NCBI GenBank assembly: GCA_963704355.1
Contig: OY969891.1
Location: forward strand, 1,922,001-1,986,000
DNA length: 64,000 bases
Direction: 5' to 3'
Origin: Bog-473 sp963704355
GTDB lineage: Bacteria; Actinomycetota; Acidimicrobiia; Acidimicrobiales; RAAP-2
A model generated the notes under the pieces. It saw only the letters and a list, made by a program, of their open reading frames with translations. It was not told where the DNA came from and did no database searches. The stretch's first letter is position 1, and each line of letters opens with the position of its first letter. Shown piece by piece: positions 33,838-43,276 of the stretch. The position numbers and the translations under genes were made by a program.

Positions 33838-34413
33838 ATGGGCGATGGGCGGGCGACGCCACTGGCGGTGTATTTCGGCCGTATGCGAGGAGGTGGGTTG
33901 CGTGCTCCCACTAGAACGCCGATGTCCGTCCTAATTCTCAGCTGGGCCGGTGCCGCTATCGGGATCTTCCTGATAGCAATTCCGAGCCTGTATGTCGATT
34001 TACCGCTGTCGACGAGGCTGTTTCTCGTCGGATCGTTCGGCGCGTCGGCAGCACTGCTCTATGGCGCACCGCATTCCGATTTTGCGCAGCCTCGTAACCT
34101 CATCGTCGGCCAATTGGTGGCCGCCACCGTCGGGGTCACGGCGTACAAGGTTCTGGGGACTCATGTCGGGTTGGCTGCGGCGCTCGCCGTTGCAACCACG
34201 ATCGCGATTTTGCAGGCCAGCCATTCTCTGCACCCACCCGCCGGCGCTACCGCGCTCATCGCAGTACTCGGCCCTGTCCAAGTGCACCGACTTGGCTACG
34301 AGTTCATCCTCACACCAATACTTGCGGGATCCTTCATTCTGCTTGGTGTCGCTGTAGTGGTGAACAATCTCTCCGGGCACTCGAACCGCCATTACCCCAC
34401 CTTTTGGTGGTGA
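33838..34413 (+). CDS. HPP family integral membrane protein
   Basis: A 191-residue protein with four to five membrane helices and the signature SLHPPAGATALIAV that names the HPP family (about residue 137), plus an earlier GSFGASAALLYGAP region. Some relatives transport nitrite in chloroplasts; bacterial members are mostly uncharacterised. The ATG at 33838 or an upstream TTG at 33832 may be the start. It follows the frameshifted membrane protein by 85 bp. Confidence 0.82.
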   Translation: MGDGRATPLAVYFGRMRGGGLRAPTRTPMSVLILSWAGAAIGIFLIAIPSLYVDLPLSTRLFLVGSFGASAALLYGAPHSDFAQPRNLIVGQLVAATVGVTAYKVLGTHVGLAAALAVATTIAILQASHSLHPPAGATALIAVLGPVQVHRLGYEFILTPILAGSFILLGVAVVVNNLSGHSNRHYPTFWW

Positions 34414-34461
34414 GCGAGAGATATTGCGTCACCTCGGGGAGGCTGTTCTCCGAACGTCGGC

Positions 34462-35418
34462 TCAAGGGCCGCGGTCGTCCGGACGCAAGTGCTCGGTGAA
34501 CCATTGAGCAGCGGCGTTGGAAGCACGCTCGAACTGATCGGTGTAGGCCGAGAAATGTCCACCCGGGTAGAGCTCGAGCCGCTTGGGCTCCCTGGCCCGA
34601 TTGAATGCGGCCAACGTCAGGTCGGTCGGGCACACCGCGTCCGAGTCGCCGACCACCATCAATAGCGGGGTGGGCGCGATGCGCTCTACAAACGATCCGG
34701 GCTCATACTCCGAATAGAACTCGAGCGATCGAAGGGTTATCTCATTCCTCCACTTGGCGAAACGCCACTGGTCCTCGGGCGGCGACAATTGGCCGGTGAA
34801 AAAGGCCCAAGCGTCGGAGCTGGCGTGCGAGACGAGAGCGCTCTCCGATGGTTCGACGACCATCGGTACCATCTTCGGAGGTCCCCCGCGAAATCGCTCT
34901 AGTCGATCGGCATCAAACGCCAGACGTTGGTCAGGCAGCCCCTGTGGCGGGGTGCGACGCACGGTGGACTCCCAGCCACTGATGGTCGGGACTTGGGCCA
35001 CGACACACTTCACACGTCGATCGATGGCTGCCACGACGAGGACGTGACCGCCCGCGTAACTGCTTCCCCAGATACCGACGCGGTGGGGGTCCACTCCGTC
35101 CAATGTTTGCGCATACGTGATCGCATGCCGGTAGTCACGAACCTGGGTCCAAGGGTCCAACTCTTGGCGTGGCTCACCATCGCTGTCGCCGAAGTTCCGA
35201 TGGTCGTAGGCAACGACGCAGTGTCCGGCGGCGGCGATTTCCGCGGCGTACTTATCGAGGTAGAACTCCTTGAGACAGTTGTAGCCGTGGGCCATCACCA
35301 CAACTGGCGCCGGGGTCCTCGCTGACGTCGGACGGTACAGCCAGCCCCTCAACGTCACCCCTTCCGCGTCGAAGGCGATGTCGCTTACTTCGTCGGCGCC
35401 GGCATGAACAGTAGCCAT
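34462..35418 (-). CDS. Alpha/beta hydrolase
   Basis: A 318-residue hydrolase. VVVMAHGYNCLKEFYL has the oxyanion HG, GIWGSSYAGGHVLV the nucleophile elbow G-x-S-x-x-G, LLMVVGDSDAVCP the acid Asp and LELYPGGHFSAY the catalytic His. The N-terminal GVTLRGWLYRPTSARTPAP strand is typical of the YcjY/DUF1100-like esterase group. Substrate unknown. ATG at 35418 (MATVHAGADEVSD) was preferred over longer frames. It is divergent from the SRPBCC gene. Confidence 0.85.
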   Translation of the reverse strand: MATVHAGADEVSDIAFDAEGVTLRGWLYRPTSARTPAPVVVMAHGYNCLKEFYLDKYAAEIAAAGHCVVAYDHRNFGDSDGEPRQELDPWTQVRDYRHAITYAQTLDGVDPHRVGIWGSSYAGGHVLVVAAIDRRVKCVVAQVPTISGWESTVRRTPPQGLPDQRLAFDADRLERFRGGPPKMVPMVVEPSESALVSHASSDAWAFFTGQLSPPEDQWRFAKWRNEITLRSLEFYSEYEPGSFVERIAPTPLLMVVGDSDAVCPTDLTLAAFNRAREPKRLELYPGGHFSAYTDQFERASNAAAQWFTEHLRPDDRGP

Positions 35419-35596
35419 GTACCCAGCTTGGCATACGACAAGCGGTTGAGTGGCTTCTTCACGGATTGTTCGATTTCGATCGGTCATCGTCACGAATGAG
35501 CTACTGACCATCGGCAATGTACGGCATGCTCCAGGCGTAGGAACGGCTCAGGTGCGTTCGATTGGGCAGGCACAGAGAACTGAGAAGACTGAAACC

Positions 35597-36112
35597 ATGA
35601 CAGAACAACCGAAGCGGGTCGAAGTGTCACGCCGGATCGAAGCACCGGCCGCCCTCATCTTCGAGATCTTGGCCAATCCACAGCGCCATATGGATTTCGA
35701 CGGGTCGGACATGCTCCGGGGGGCCACCTCCAACCGTCCCATCTCTGATGTCGGCGATAGCTTCACCATGAAGATGCATCGGCTCGGTCGCGATTACCTC
35801 ATGGTCAACTACGTCGTGGAGTTCGAGCCAAATCGCCGCATCTTTTGGGAACCCGCTCCCGGAGATCTCCCCACGGCCGGCGATGATCCAGCCAAGGTCG
35901 GCATCCCTGCGGGTTACCGCTGGGGCTACACCCTCATTCCCGTCGGTGACAACGTCACCGTCGTGACCGAGGTCTTTGACTCTGGCCCCGTATCGGAGGA
36001 AATCGGTCAACCGCTGCTCCGTGAGGGCGGGGCGTGGATCAACGGGACGAACTCGGTGCTCGAGTCCATGACAGCCAGCCTGGAGAGGCTCGAGCGGATC
36101 TGTATCGAGTAG
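35597..36112 (+). CDS. SRPBCC family protein
   Basis: A 171-residue START-like ligand-binding protein. It opens with VEVSRRIEAPAALIFEILAN, the hallmark of the polyketide cyclase/dehydrase-like SRPBCC group, and has central strands FTMKMHRLGRDYLMVNYVVE, IFWEPAPG, and VTVVTEVFDSGPVSEEI before a long C-terminal helix (NSVLESMTASLERLERI). Binds an unknown hydrophobic ligand. The ATG follows a weak AAGACTG site. Single gene. Confidence 0.78.
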   Translation: MTEQPKRVEVSRRIEAPAALIFEILANPQRHMDFDGSDMLRGATSNRPISDVGDSFTMKMHRLGRDYLMVNYVVEFEPNRRIFWEPAPGDLPTAGDDPAKVGIPAGYRWGYTLIPVGDNVTVVTEVFDSGPVSEEIGQPLLREGGAWINGTNSVLESMTASLERLERICIE

Positions 36113-36210
36113 GACCGCTGCCGGAGCGAATGTTCAGAGTGTCCTCGCCTGGCACAGGCTTCGGGGGTCATTCAGCCGGACGCTGCATGACGCCTGGGTA
36201 GGGTTGGCAA

Positions 36211-36696
36211 GTGCCCGAGTTGCAGCGCCTGCACGCCGGCCACGCCGCAGCGGTACTGGCTTTCGAGCTCGCGAACCGCGCGTACTTTGCCACCTTTATC
36301 TCCGACCGGGGCGATGCGTTCTTCGAGCACTTCGACGAGTCGTTCAACGCGCTGCTCGCCGAGCAGGACGCTGGCACCTGCGTCCTTCACGTGCTGGTCG
36401 ACGAGAACGCCGAGGTGCTCGGCCGGTTCAATCTGGTCGATCTCGCGGACGGCACGGCCGAGCTCGGGTACCGAGTCGCGCAGCACGTCGCGGGCCATGG
36501 CGTGGCGACTGCGACCGTGCAGGAACTGTGTCACAGAGCGGCCGCGCGGTACGGCCTGCGCGCACTCAGAGCGGCGACGACCTTTGACAACGTCGCGTCC
36601 CAAAAAGTGCTGACGAAGGCCGGGTTCGCTCGAGATGGCCCGGCACGGCCCGGCGGCCGACCCGGAATCTGGTATCAGCGTGACCTGGCTGCCTGA
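36211..36696 (+). CDS. GNAT acetyltransferase, RimJ/RimL-like
   Basis: A 161-residue acetyltransferase. LHVLVDENAEVLGRFNLVDL and ELGYRVAQHVAGHGVATATV (residues 90-109; the acetyl-CoA loop is unusual in reading HVAGHGVAT rather than Q-x-x-G) are followed by LRALRAATTFDNVASQKVL and KAGFARDG, all standard for the RimJ/RimL branch. Substrate may be a protein N-terminus or a small amine. GTG start at 36211; no strong ribosome site. Confidence 0.8.
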   Translation: MPELQRLHAGHAAAVLAFELANRAYFATFISDRGDAFFEHFDESFNALLAEQDAGTCVLHVLVDENAEVLGRFNLVDLADGTAELGYRVAQHVAGHGVATATVQELCHRAAARYGLRALRAATTFDNVASQKVLTKAGFARDGPARPGGRPGIWYQRDLAA

Positions 36697-36797
36697 TTCC
36701 ACTCCCTTCGCACACGAAGCGCCGGAGCGGGCCGGCCAACGTCACTCGACACCCTAAGAAATCCCTGCCCCCGGTACGCCGCCCGCTCGCCCGAGGT

Positions 36798-38462
36798 TCA
36801 AGAAGGGACGACCCGGCCACGCTCGAGCGCCACCGCGGTGTCGCACCGCGCCGCCTCGGCGGCCCGGTGGGTGACCAGGAGCACGCTGCGCTCGCCCGCC
36901 GCCTCGAACACCCCGGCGAGGAGTCCGTCCGCCAGTTCGGGGTCGAGCCCGCTGGTCGGCTCGTCGAGGAGCAGCACCGGCCCCTCGGCGAGGAGGGCGC
37001 GGGCCACGGCCACCCGGCGTCGCTCCCCGCCCGAGAGGGCCACGCCGTCCTCGCCCACCGGGGTGTCGAGCCCGGCGGGGAGCGTGGCGACCCAGTCGCG
37101 CAGCCGCGCCGCGCCGAGGGCGCGGTCGATCTCGTCGTCGCTGGCGTCGGGGCGGCCCAGGGTCAGGTTGGCCCGCAGCGTGTCGGCGAAGAGCTGGGCC
37201 CGCTGGTCGGCCAGCGCGCACGCGGCGCGGGCGTCGCGCTGGCCCACCCGCGTGACGTCGGTGCCGCCCAGGGTGAGCGTGCCCGACTCGAGCGGCCAGT
37301 AGCGGAGGAGTGCGGCGACCAGGCTGGACTTGCCCGCACCGCTCGAGCCGGTGACGGCGACGCGGCCGCCCGCCGGGAGACGCAGGCTGACACCGTCGAG
37401 CGCGCGGGGCAGACCGGGGGAGTAGCGGAGCGACGCGTGGGCGAACGCCACCTCGGGCACCCCCACCGGCACGGCCTCCGGCGTGGTCGGGTCGATCACC
37501 GGCACCGGCACCTCCTCGAGCGCGAAGAGCCGGTCAGCAGAGGCGCGCACGGAGAGGGCGCGGGCGACCGCCGCCGGCACCCCGGGCACGGTCTCGAACG
37601 TCGCCAGCACCGCGAGCGGGAGGACGGCGATCATGACCTCGCCCAGGTGGTCGGCGTGCACGGCGGCGACGCCGACGGCCAGCGTCGCCACGACGGCGAC
37701 GGCCAAACAGAGCTGGATCACGAGCGCCGACGCCGTGGCCAGGCGGGCGTAGCGCCGCTCGAGCGCGTCGGCCCGCCGCCCCAGCTCTTCGACCGCGCCG
37801 AGGACGGCGCCCTCCGCCCCGAAGGCCAGCAGCTCGCGCGTCCCCTCCAGCGCGTCGACGACCTGGGCCGAGAGGGCGCCCGAGAGCGCGGCTATCTCGT
37901 CGTCGCCGCTGCGCCGCGAGGTCAGCACCGCCGGCACGACGAGCGCGACGGCGAGCGGGAGCCCGAGGGCCAGCGCGGCCCAAGGCAGGATCGCTCCGAC
38001 GGCCACCGTGCCGATGACCGCGGCCCCGACGGCGATCGCCACCGGCAGCAACGTGCGCAGGTAGAGGTCCTGCAACGCGTCGACGTCGTCGACGGCACGG
38101 GCCAACAGGTCCCCGCTGCGCCACCCGGCCAGGGCGGCCGGTACCCGCGGCGTCAGGCGGTCGTAGAGCCAGACCCGCCAGCCGGTCAGCGCGCGCAGCG
38201 CGGCGTCGTGGCCGACCAGCCGTTCGGCGTAGCGCAGGGGCCCGCGCAGGAAGGCAAGCACCTCGACCACGGCGAGGATGCCGGCGATGGCGCCGAGGCC
38301 CGGCCGGAGCGCGGCGCGGCCGACGACGTAGCCCGACCCGGCCAGCAGCCCGATGGTCGCGGCGGCCGAGGCGAGGCCGAGGAGCCCGGCCAGCGCGAGG
38401 CGGCCGGTGGGTGTGCCCGGGTCGGCCAGCACCCGGCGGAGCGAGCCGCGCCGGTCGCTCAC
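36798..38462 (-). CDS. cydC: CydC subunit of thiol-reductant ABC exporter
   Basis: A 554-residue ABC half-transporter: six membrane helices (about residues 15-290) fused to an ATPase with GSSGAGKSSLVAAL, LSGGERRRVAVARALL and LLLDEPTSGLDPE. Together with the upstream gene, which overlaps by 4 bp, it forms the CydDC heterodimer that exports cysteine and glutathione and supports cytochrome bd assembly in other bacteria. The start is GTG. No cytochrome bd genes are in the window. Confidence 0.88.
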   Translation of the reverse strand: MSDRRGSLRRVLADPGTPTGRLALAGLLGLASAAATIGLLAGSGYVVGRAALRPGLGAIAGILAVVEVLAFLRGPLRYAERLVGHDAALRALTGWRVWLYDRLTPRVPAALAGWRSGDLLARAVDDVDALQDLYLRTLLPVAIAVGAAVIGTVAVGAILPWAALALGLPLAVALVVPAVLTSRRSGDDEIAALSGALSAQVVDALEGTRELLAFGAEGAVLGAVEELGRRADALERRYARLATASALVIQLCLAVAVVATLAVGVAAVHADHLGEVMIAVLPLAVLATFETVPGVPAAVARALSVRASADRLFALEEVPVPVIDPTTPEAVPVGVPEVAFAHASLRYSPGLPRALDGVSLRLPAGGRVAVTGSSGAGKSSLVAALLRYWPLESGTLTLGGTDVTRVGQRDARAACALADQRAQLFADTLRANLTLGRPDASDDEIDRALGAARLRDWVATLPAGLDTPVGEDGVALSGGERRRVAVARALLAEGPVLLLDEPTSGLDPELADGLLAGVFEAAGERSVLLVTHRAAEAARCDTAVALERGRVVPS

Positions 38463-40174
38463 GGCGACGCCACCAAGGAACGCGGTCCCGCCGTGAGTAC
38501 CACCACGGCGTCGAACCGAGGGAGCAGGACGGGGTTGTGGGCGGCGACCACGACGGTGCGTCCCTCGAGCCAGGGCTCTATGCGGGGCGCCAGGCGAGCC
38601 ACCGTCGGCGGGTCGAGCGAGGCGGTCGGCTCGTCGAGCAGGAGGATCGGAGCCGGCCGGAGCAGGGCGCGCGCCAGCGCCACCCGCTGGCGTTCGCCGG
38701 CGCTCAGTGTGAGCCCGTCGTGGCCGACCACGGTCTCGAGTCCCGCCGGCAGGTTGGCCAACAAGTCGGCGAGACCGACGGCAGCCAGCACGTCGAGCAG
38801 CGCGGCGTCGCCCGCCTCGGGCGCCCCGAGCCGCAGGTTGGCGGCGAGGGTCTCGTGGAAGAGGTGCGGACGCTGGGGCAGCCAGGAGAAGTGGGCGCGC
38901 CAGGCCGTCATCTCATCGCGCGTGGCCGCGTGGGTGCCGACCGCCATGGGCCCGTCAGTGGGCACGACGAAGCCCAACAGTGCGGCGAGCACGGTCGACT
39001 TGCCCGAACCGGAGGGACCGGTGAGCGCGACCCGCGCGCCCGCGGGCGCGTGGAACGAAAAGGACACCAGCGCGGGGCGATCGCGGTCGGGGTAGTCGAC
39101 CCGCAACGCGTCGATCGTCAATGCGCCCCCTTCTCCGTCGGGAGCGACCGCCGCCGTCACCGCCCCGACGACCGTGTCGGCGGCCGGAGCCGGCGTGTCG
39201 AGCACCTCGAGCACCCGGGCCGCCGCGGCCTGCCCCTCCGTGCTGGCGTGGAACTCGGCGCCGGCCCGGCGCAGCGGGATGAAGATCTCCGGCGCGACGA
39301 GCAACACCGCCATGGCCGTCTCCAGGCCGAGCTGGCCCCAGAGCAGGCGCAATCCGAGGACCATGGCCACCAGGCCCACGCCGAAGCCGGCGATCAGGTC
39401 CATGGCGAGCGCGGAGAGGAAGGCGGTGCGCAACGTGCGCATGGTGGCCGAGCGCACCCCGTCGGTGGCCGCCTCCACCTCGCGGCGGCCCTGGGCCTCC
39501 CGCCCAAAGGCGCGCAACGTGGGCAGTCCCTCGACGAGCTGCAGGAAGCGCGCCGCCAGACTTGCGAGCCGCCGCCACTGGCGCTCCGAGCGCCGCGTTG
39601 CTTCGCGCCCGAAGTAGATCATCGTCAGGGGGACCGCGATCACCAGCGCGACGACGACCACGAGCGAGAGCCAGTCCTGGGTCGCCACCCAGGCCAGCAA
39701 CACGACCGGGATGACCGCGGCCGCAGCGGCCTGCGGCAGGTAACGCGCGTAGTAGGTGTGGAGGGAGCGCAGCCCGCGCGTCGCGGTGAGCGAGAGCTCC
39801 CCGGGCCGTTCGCCGGCCAGCCACCCCGGCCCGAGGTCGAAGGCGTGGCGCAGCAGCGTGCCGCGCAGGCGGGCGACGACGCGGTCGGCGGTGGCGTGCG
39901 CCGAGAGATCGCCGACGGCGTGCAGCACGGCTCGGACGACCAACGCGACGCCTACCAGCACGAGAGCCGGGACCACGTCGCCCAGCGGCGCGTGGTGGAG
40001 CAGCGACCGGTCGACGACATGCGCGAGCGCCACGGCCTGGACGACGATGACGAGTGCACTCAGCGCGGCGACCACCAGGGCGATCGCGGCCACCCGCCGT
40101 AGTCCGGGTACCCGCTGTGCCAGCTCCGGGTCGACCAGCCGCGGCCGACCGGGCCGCGGGGAAGTGGAGCTCAC
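38459..40174 (-). CDS. cydD: CydD subunit of thiol-reductant ABC exporter
   Basis: A 571-residue ABC half-transporter. The membrane domain has six helices with RGTLLRHAFDLGPGWLAGER and GLRSLHTYYARYLPQ, both CydD-like. The ATPase shows GPSGSGKSTVLAALL, LSAGERQRVALARALL and LLLDEPTASLDPP. The GTG start at 40174 overlaps the thiolase-like stop (GTGA), and its own stop overlaps the cydC start, giving a three-gene coupled operon. Note LSAGE where LSGGE is the rule. Confidence 0.88.
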   Translation of the reverse strand: MSSTSPRPGRPRLVDPELAQRVPGLRRVAAIALVVAALSALVIVVQAVALAHVVDRSLLHHAPLGDVVPALVLVGVALVVRAVLHAVGDLSAHATADRVVARLRGTLLRHAFDLGPGWLAGERPGELSLTATRGLRSLHTYYARYLPQAAAAAVIPVVLLAWVATQDWLSLVVVVALVIAVPLTMIYFGREATRRSERQWRRLASLAARFLQLVEGLPTLRAFGREAQGRREVEAATDGVRSATMRTLRTAFLSALAMDLIAGFGVGLVAMVLGLRLLWGQLGLETAMAVLLVAPEIFIPLRRAGAEFHASTEGQAAAARVLEVLDTPAPAADTVVGAVTAAVAPDGEGGALTIDALRVDYPDRDRPALVSFSFHAPAGARVALTGPSGSGKSTVLAALLGFVVPTDGPMAVGTHAATRDEMTAWRAHFSWLPQRPHLFHETLAANLRLGAPEAGDAALLDVLAAVGLADLLANLPAGLETVVGHDGLTLSAGERQRVALARALLRPAPILLLDEPTASLDPPTVARLAPRIEPWLEGRTVVVAAHNPVLLPRFDAVVVLTAGPRSLVASP

Positions 40175-41634
40175 AGTCTGAATGTCGTGCCCTTCACCTC
40201 GACGGTCCGGCCCGCGAGGCCCTCGGCCAGGGCGAGGCGGGCGGTCTGTGCATCTTCGCAGGTGGCGGCCGTCCGGACCCCATCGGGCAGGTCGGCCACA
40301 ATGGCGGTGCGCTCCGGCTCGAGCCCGTCGGCCCCGCCGTAGGTGACGGTGTAGGAGGCAACGGTGGCCGTGTCCCCCTCCGGGGCGGTCTCGACGACCG
40401 GGCGTACCTCGGTGGCTGCGACGGCGTCGACGCCCAGGTCGGCCAGGAGCGGGCCTCGCGCCGGCGGCGTAGCAGACCACACGGCCAGGCCCGGCTTGGA
40501 CAACATCCCCGACACCGTGGTGACGAGGCCGAGCTGGTCGGGCGCCGCACGCAGGCGCTCCCCGATCGTCGTCGTCGACTGCAGCACGTAGTGGTTGAAC
40601 GGCCCCCCGGCGAAGGCCATGCCACCCGTGAGGGTCGGCGTGGCCTCGGGATCGAGCCCGAGTTCGCGTTGCTGGATACGCACGGCGACGGGGAAGCACG
40701 AATACACCTCGGCGAGCGCTAGGTCGCGCAGCGGCCGACCGAGACGGTGTTGGGCGGCGCGCCCGAGCACCCCCATGGCCGGCCAGCGATGGAGACGGCG
40801 GCGGGCCGTGAGCGTGACGGCCTCCGAGCAGTGCAGCGCCACATGCGGGAAGAGCCAGCGGTCGGCCGGGACGCCGGCGGCGCGCGCCCGCTCGGCCGAG
40901 CAGATCAGCAGCGCCGAGGCCTGGTCCACCGTCCACTGGCTGGCGTGCCAGCGGTTGTAGGGGAACGCGAGCGGCCGGTTCCCTGGACCGGGCGTCGCGA
41001 TCTCGACCGCCGACATCGGCGCGGGAAAGGCCGCCTCGGGGTTGTCCCGGGCCACCTCGTTGCAGCGCGCCCACAGCGCCGCAATCGCAGCGCTCTGCTT
41101 CGCCTGCGGCTCGCCCTCGGCCGCCCCGAGCGCGTTCTCAATCAACGCGTACTGCTGGACGACCGGCACCACCATCCCGGCCGCGATCTCGATCGGCGCC
41201 ACGAAGTCGAGCGGCCGGGTGAGGACCTCGTCGGGCGGCGCGGACTCCTCGTCGGTCTCGGTGCCCCCACCGCGCGCCCAGGCCCGCGCCTCGCCCCCCA
41301 CCACGGCGACGACGTCGCAGGATCCCGCGGCCACGAGGGCGAGCGCGTGGTTGATCAGCTCCTGCTGGGACACGCCGAGCTCACAACGCACCGTGCGCGC
41401 GCCCGGACAGCCGAGGCGGCGGGCCACCGTGCGCGCCGGGTCGGTGAGCGACCACGACCCCAGCGGCACGACGATGCACTCGATCGACCCCACCAGCCCC
41501 GCCGCGCCCGCGTCCGTCGCGGCGCGGCTCACCGCCTCGGTCATGAGCTCGACGACCGGCGCGGCCTCGCGCGCCCGCCCCAACCCGACCAGGACGGGAA
41601 GGCGCGGGTCGTGCGTCCTATCGGGTCCGGCCAC
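40171..41634 (-). CDS. Thiolase-like protein type 1 (SCP2-thiolase-like)
   Basis: A 487-residue thiolase-superfamily protein. CELGVSQQELINHAL occupies the region of the first catalytic Cys, VVAVVGGEARA and GGMAFAGGPFNHYVLQ are family landmarks, and LAEVYSCFPVAVRI precedes the domain end. The C-terminal 80 residues (TYGGADGLEPERTAIVA onward) form the extra beta-barrel domain of type 1 thiolase-like proteins known from mycobacteria and trypanosomatids. Catalytic HEA-type residues seen in true thiolases are not obvious, so it may bind acyl-CoA without full thiolase activity. It heads the cydDC operon. Confidence 0.75.
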   Translation of the reverse strand: MAGPDRTHDPRLPVLVGLGRAREAAPVVELMTEAVSRAATDAGAAGLVGSIECIVVPLGSWSLTDPARTVARRLGCPGARTVRCELGVSQQELINHALALVAAGSCDVVAVVGGEARAWARGGGTETDEESAPPDEVLTRPLDFVAPIEIAAGMVVPVVQQYALIENALGAAEGEPQAKQSAAIAALWARCNEVARDNPEAAFPAPMSAVEIATPGPGNRPLAFPYNRWHASQWTVDQASALLICSAERARAAGVPADRWLFPHVALHCSEAVTLTARRRLHRWPAMGVLGRAAQHRLGRPLRDLALAEVYSCFPVAVRIQQRELGLDPEATPTLTGGMAFAGGPFNHYVLQSTTTIGERLRAAPDQLGLVTTVSGMLSKPGLAVWSATPPARGPLLADLGVDAVAATEVRPVVETAPEGDTATVASYTVTYGGADGLEPERTAIVADLPDGVRTAATCEDAQTARLALAEGLAGRTVEVKGTTFRL

Positions 41635-41658
41635 GGCGGCCGATGCTACGGTCCGGCG

Positions 41659-42507
41659 ATGGCCACCGGCGAGATGACCGAGGAGGCCGCGCTCGAGGGC
41701 TTCGAGAAGGAGTCCTTCGAGGCCGACGGCAAGCGGCGCGACGTCTATCGCATCGGCAGTGGCCCGGCCGTCATCGTGATCAGCGAGATCCCGGGCGTCA
41801 CCCCGCTGGTGGCGCAGTTCGGGCGGCGGGTGGCCGCGGCCGGCTGCACGGCGGTGCTGCCCGTCCTCTTCGGCGAGCCCGGCCGGGCGCCGTCGATGGG
41901 CTACGCCTTGGAGTCGATCGGCCCGGCGTGCATCTCGCGGGAGTTCTCGTGCTTCGCCCTGAAGAAGACGAGCCCGGTCACGGTCTGGCTGCGCAAGCTG
42001 GCGGCGCACGAGCACGAGCGCTGCGGCGGCCCCGGCGTCGGCGTCGTCGGCATGTGTTTCACCGGTGGGTTCGCGCTGGCGATGATGGTCGACGACATCG
42101 TGCTGGCCCCGGTCCTCAGCCAGCCCTCGCTGCCGTTCCCGTTGTCGAAGAAGTACAAGGCCGACATCGGCATCTCCGACGCTGACCTGGCCCGGGTGAA
42201 GGAGCGGGCGGCCGCAGGGACCTGTGTGCTCGGGCTGCGCTTCACCAACGACCCCTTCTGCTTCGAGGCGCGCTTCGACACGCTGCGCCGCGAGCTGGGC
42301 GACAAGTTCATTGCGGTGGAGATCGACTCGGCCCCCGGTAACCCCTTCGGGCATCGCAAGCAGGCGCACTCCGTGCTGACCGAGCACCTGGTCGACAAGC
42401 CGGGGACGCCGACCCGGGACGCGCTCGATCAGACGCTGTCGTTCTTCCGGGAGAAGCTCGGCGTGGGCACCGGCCCCGGACCGCGCCCGGAGGGCCTGGG
42501 GGACTGA
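41659..42507 (+). CDS. Dienelactone hydrolase family protein
   Basis: A 282-residue alpha/beta hydrolase. VIVISEIPGVTPLVAQFGRR gives the first strand and helix; GVVGMCFTGGFALAMM is the nucleophile elbow with Cys in G-x-C-x-G-G, as in dienelactone hydrolases; FTNDPFCFEARF and FGHRKQAHSVLTEH carry the likely acid and His regions. The ATG at 41659 begins just downstream of the divergent thiolase-like start, with only 24 bp between the two starts, so their promoters must overlap the genes. Substrate unknown. Confidence 0.82.
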   Translation: MATGEMTEEAALEGFEKESFEADGKRRDVYRIGSGPAVIVISEIPGVTPLVAQFGRRVAAAGCTAVLPVLFGEPGRAPSMGYALESIGPACISREFSCFALKKTSPVTVWLRKLAAHEHERCGGPGVGVVGMCFTGGFALAMMVDDIVLAPVLSQPSLPFPLSKKYKADIGISDADLARVKERAAAGTCVLGLRFTNDPFCFEARFDTLRRELGDKFIAVEIDSAPGNPFGHRKQAHSVLTEHLVDKPGTPTRDALDQTLSFFREKLGVGTGPGPRPEGLGD

Positions 42508-42512
42508 CCCGG

Positions 42513-42998
42513 GTGGTTGGTCGGGGGCAACGGAGCGAAGCCGAGCAACTCGTCCACTCGCTGGGCAACCAGCGCCGCCACGTGATGGGCATCCTCGAGG
42601 GCCTCGACGACGAGTCCCTGCACCGGCCCGTGCTCCCTTCGGGCTGGACGTGCCTCGGCCTGGTGAACCACCTGGCGCTCGATGTCGAGTCGTTCTGGTT
42701 CCGCGGCGTGGTGGCGGGCGAGGTCGCCACCGATCAAGGTTCGGCGTGGCTGGTCCCGGGCGGCGAGACCGCCGCCCAGGTGTTCCGCCGCTACCGCGAC
42801 GAGATCGAGCGGGCCGACGCCATCATCACCGCCACGCCGCTCGACGCGCCGCTCGAGTATTGGCCGACCGAGCTGTGGCCGACCCGATGGCTCGACGACG
42901 TTCGCGCCGTCGTGCTCCACGTGATCACCGAGACGGCCTGCCACGCCGGCCACCTCGATGCCGCCCGCGAGCTCATCGACGGCCGTACCTATCTCTGA
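42513..42998 (+). CDS. DinB/DUF664 family protein
   Basis: A 161-residue four-helix protein of the DinB superfamily. GWTCLGLVNHLALDVESFWF carries the first conserved His, and VLHVITETACHAGHLDAARELI the other two, giving the usual three-His metal site. Family members include thiol-dependent transferases and proteins of unknown function. GTG start 5 bp after the hydrolase stop, so the two are co-transcribed. Confidence 0.82.
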   Translation: MVGRGQRSEAEQLVHSLGNQRRHVMGILEGLDDESLHRPVLPSGWTCLGLVNHLALDVESFWFRGVVAGEVATDQGSAWLVPGGETAAQVFRRYRDEIERADAIITATPLDAPLEYWPTELWPTRWLDDVRAVVLHVITETACHAGHLDAARELIDGRTYL

Positions 42999-43117
42999 CG
43001 CGTCCGCCGCTCGCTTCGCCTCCGACCGGGTCGCTGTCGATTTCCCTGGATACAGCCGGCGGCGCCCAGGGGAGCCAGATTTCGAACAGGGCTGCCGCCT
43101 GAGTTGGGCAAAAAGAG

Positions 43118-43232
43118 TGGATTTACGATTTTACGATTAACGCTTAGAATGGCTAGAATCGTCAAATCGTAACCCCCGTAAGAAGCGTTAATGGCAAATC
43201 TGCAACCCATGTTTCGTCAAATCGTAAACCCC
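43118..43232. promoter_or_regulatory. Array of four TTACGATT octamers upstream of an HTH protein
   Basis: TTACGATT occurs in tandem at 43123-43130 and 43131-43138, and its complement AATCGTAA at 43165-43172 and 43220-43227. The latter two sit inside a 14-bp direct repeat TCGTCAAATCGTAA (43159 and 43214, 55 bp apart), each followed by a C-rich CCCCG. An inverted TAACGCTT / AAGCGTTA pair (43138 and 43183) adds symmetry. The AT-rich array ends 50 bp before the start of the HTH-GHKL protein, fitting binding sites for it or for another regulator. Confidence 0.65.
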
Positions 43233-43276
43233 GTGGGCCCCGGCCGCAGGCTTGCGCTCGACGCCCGGCAGACCTC

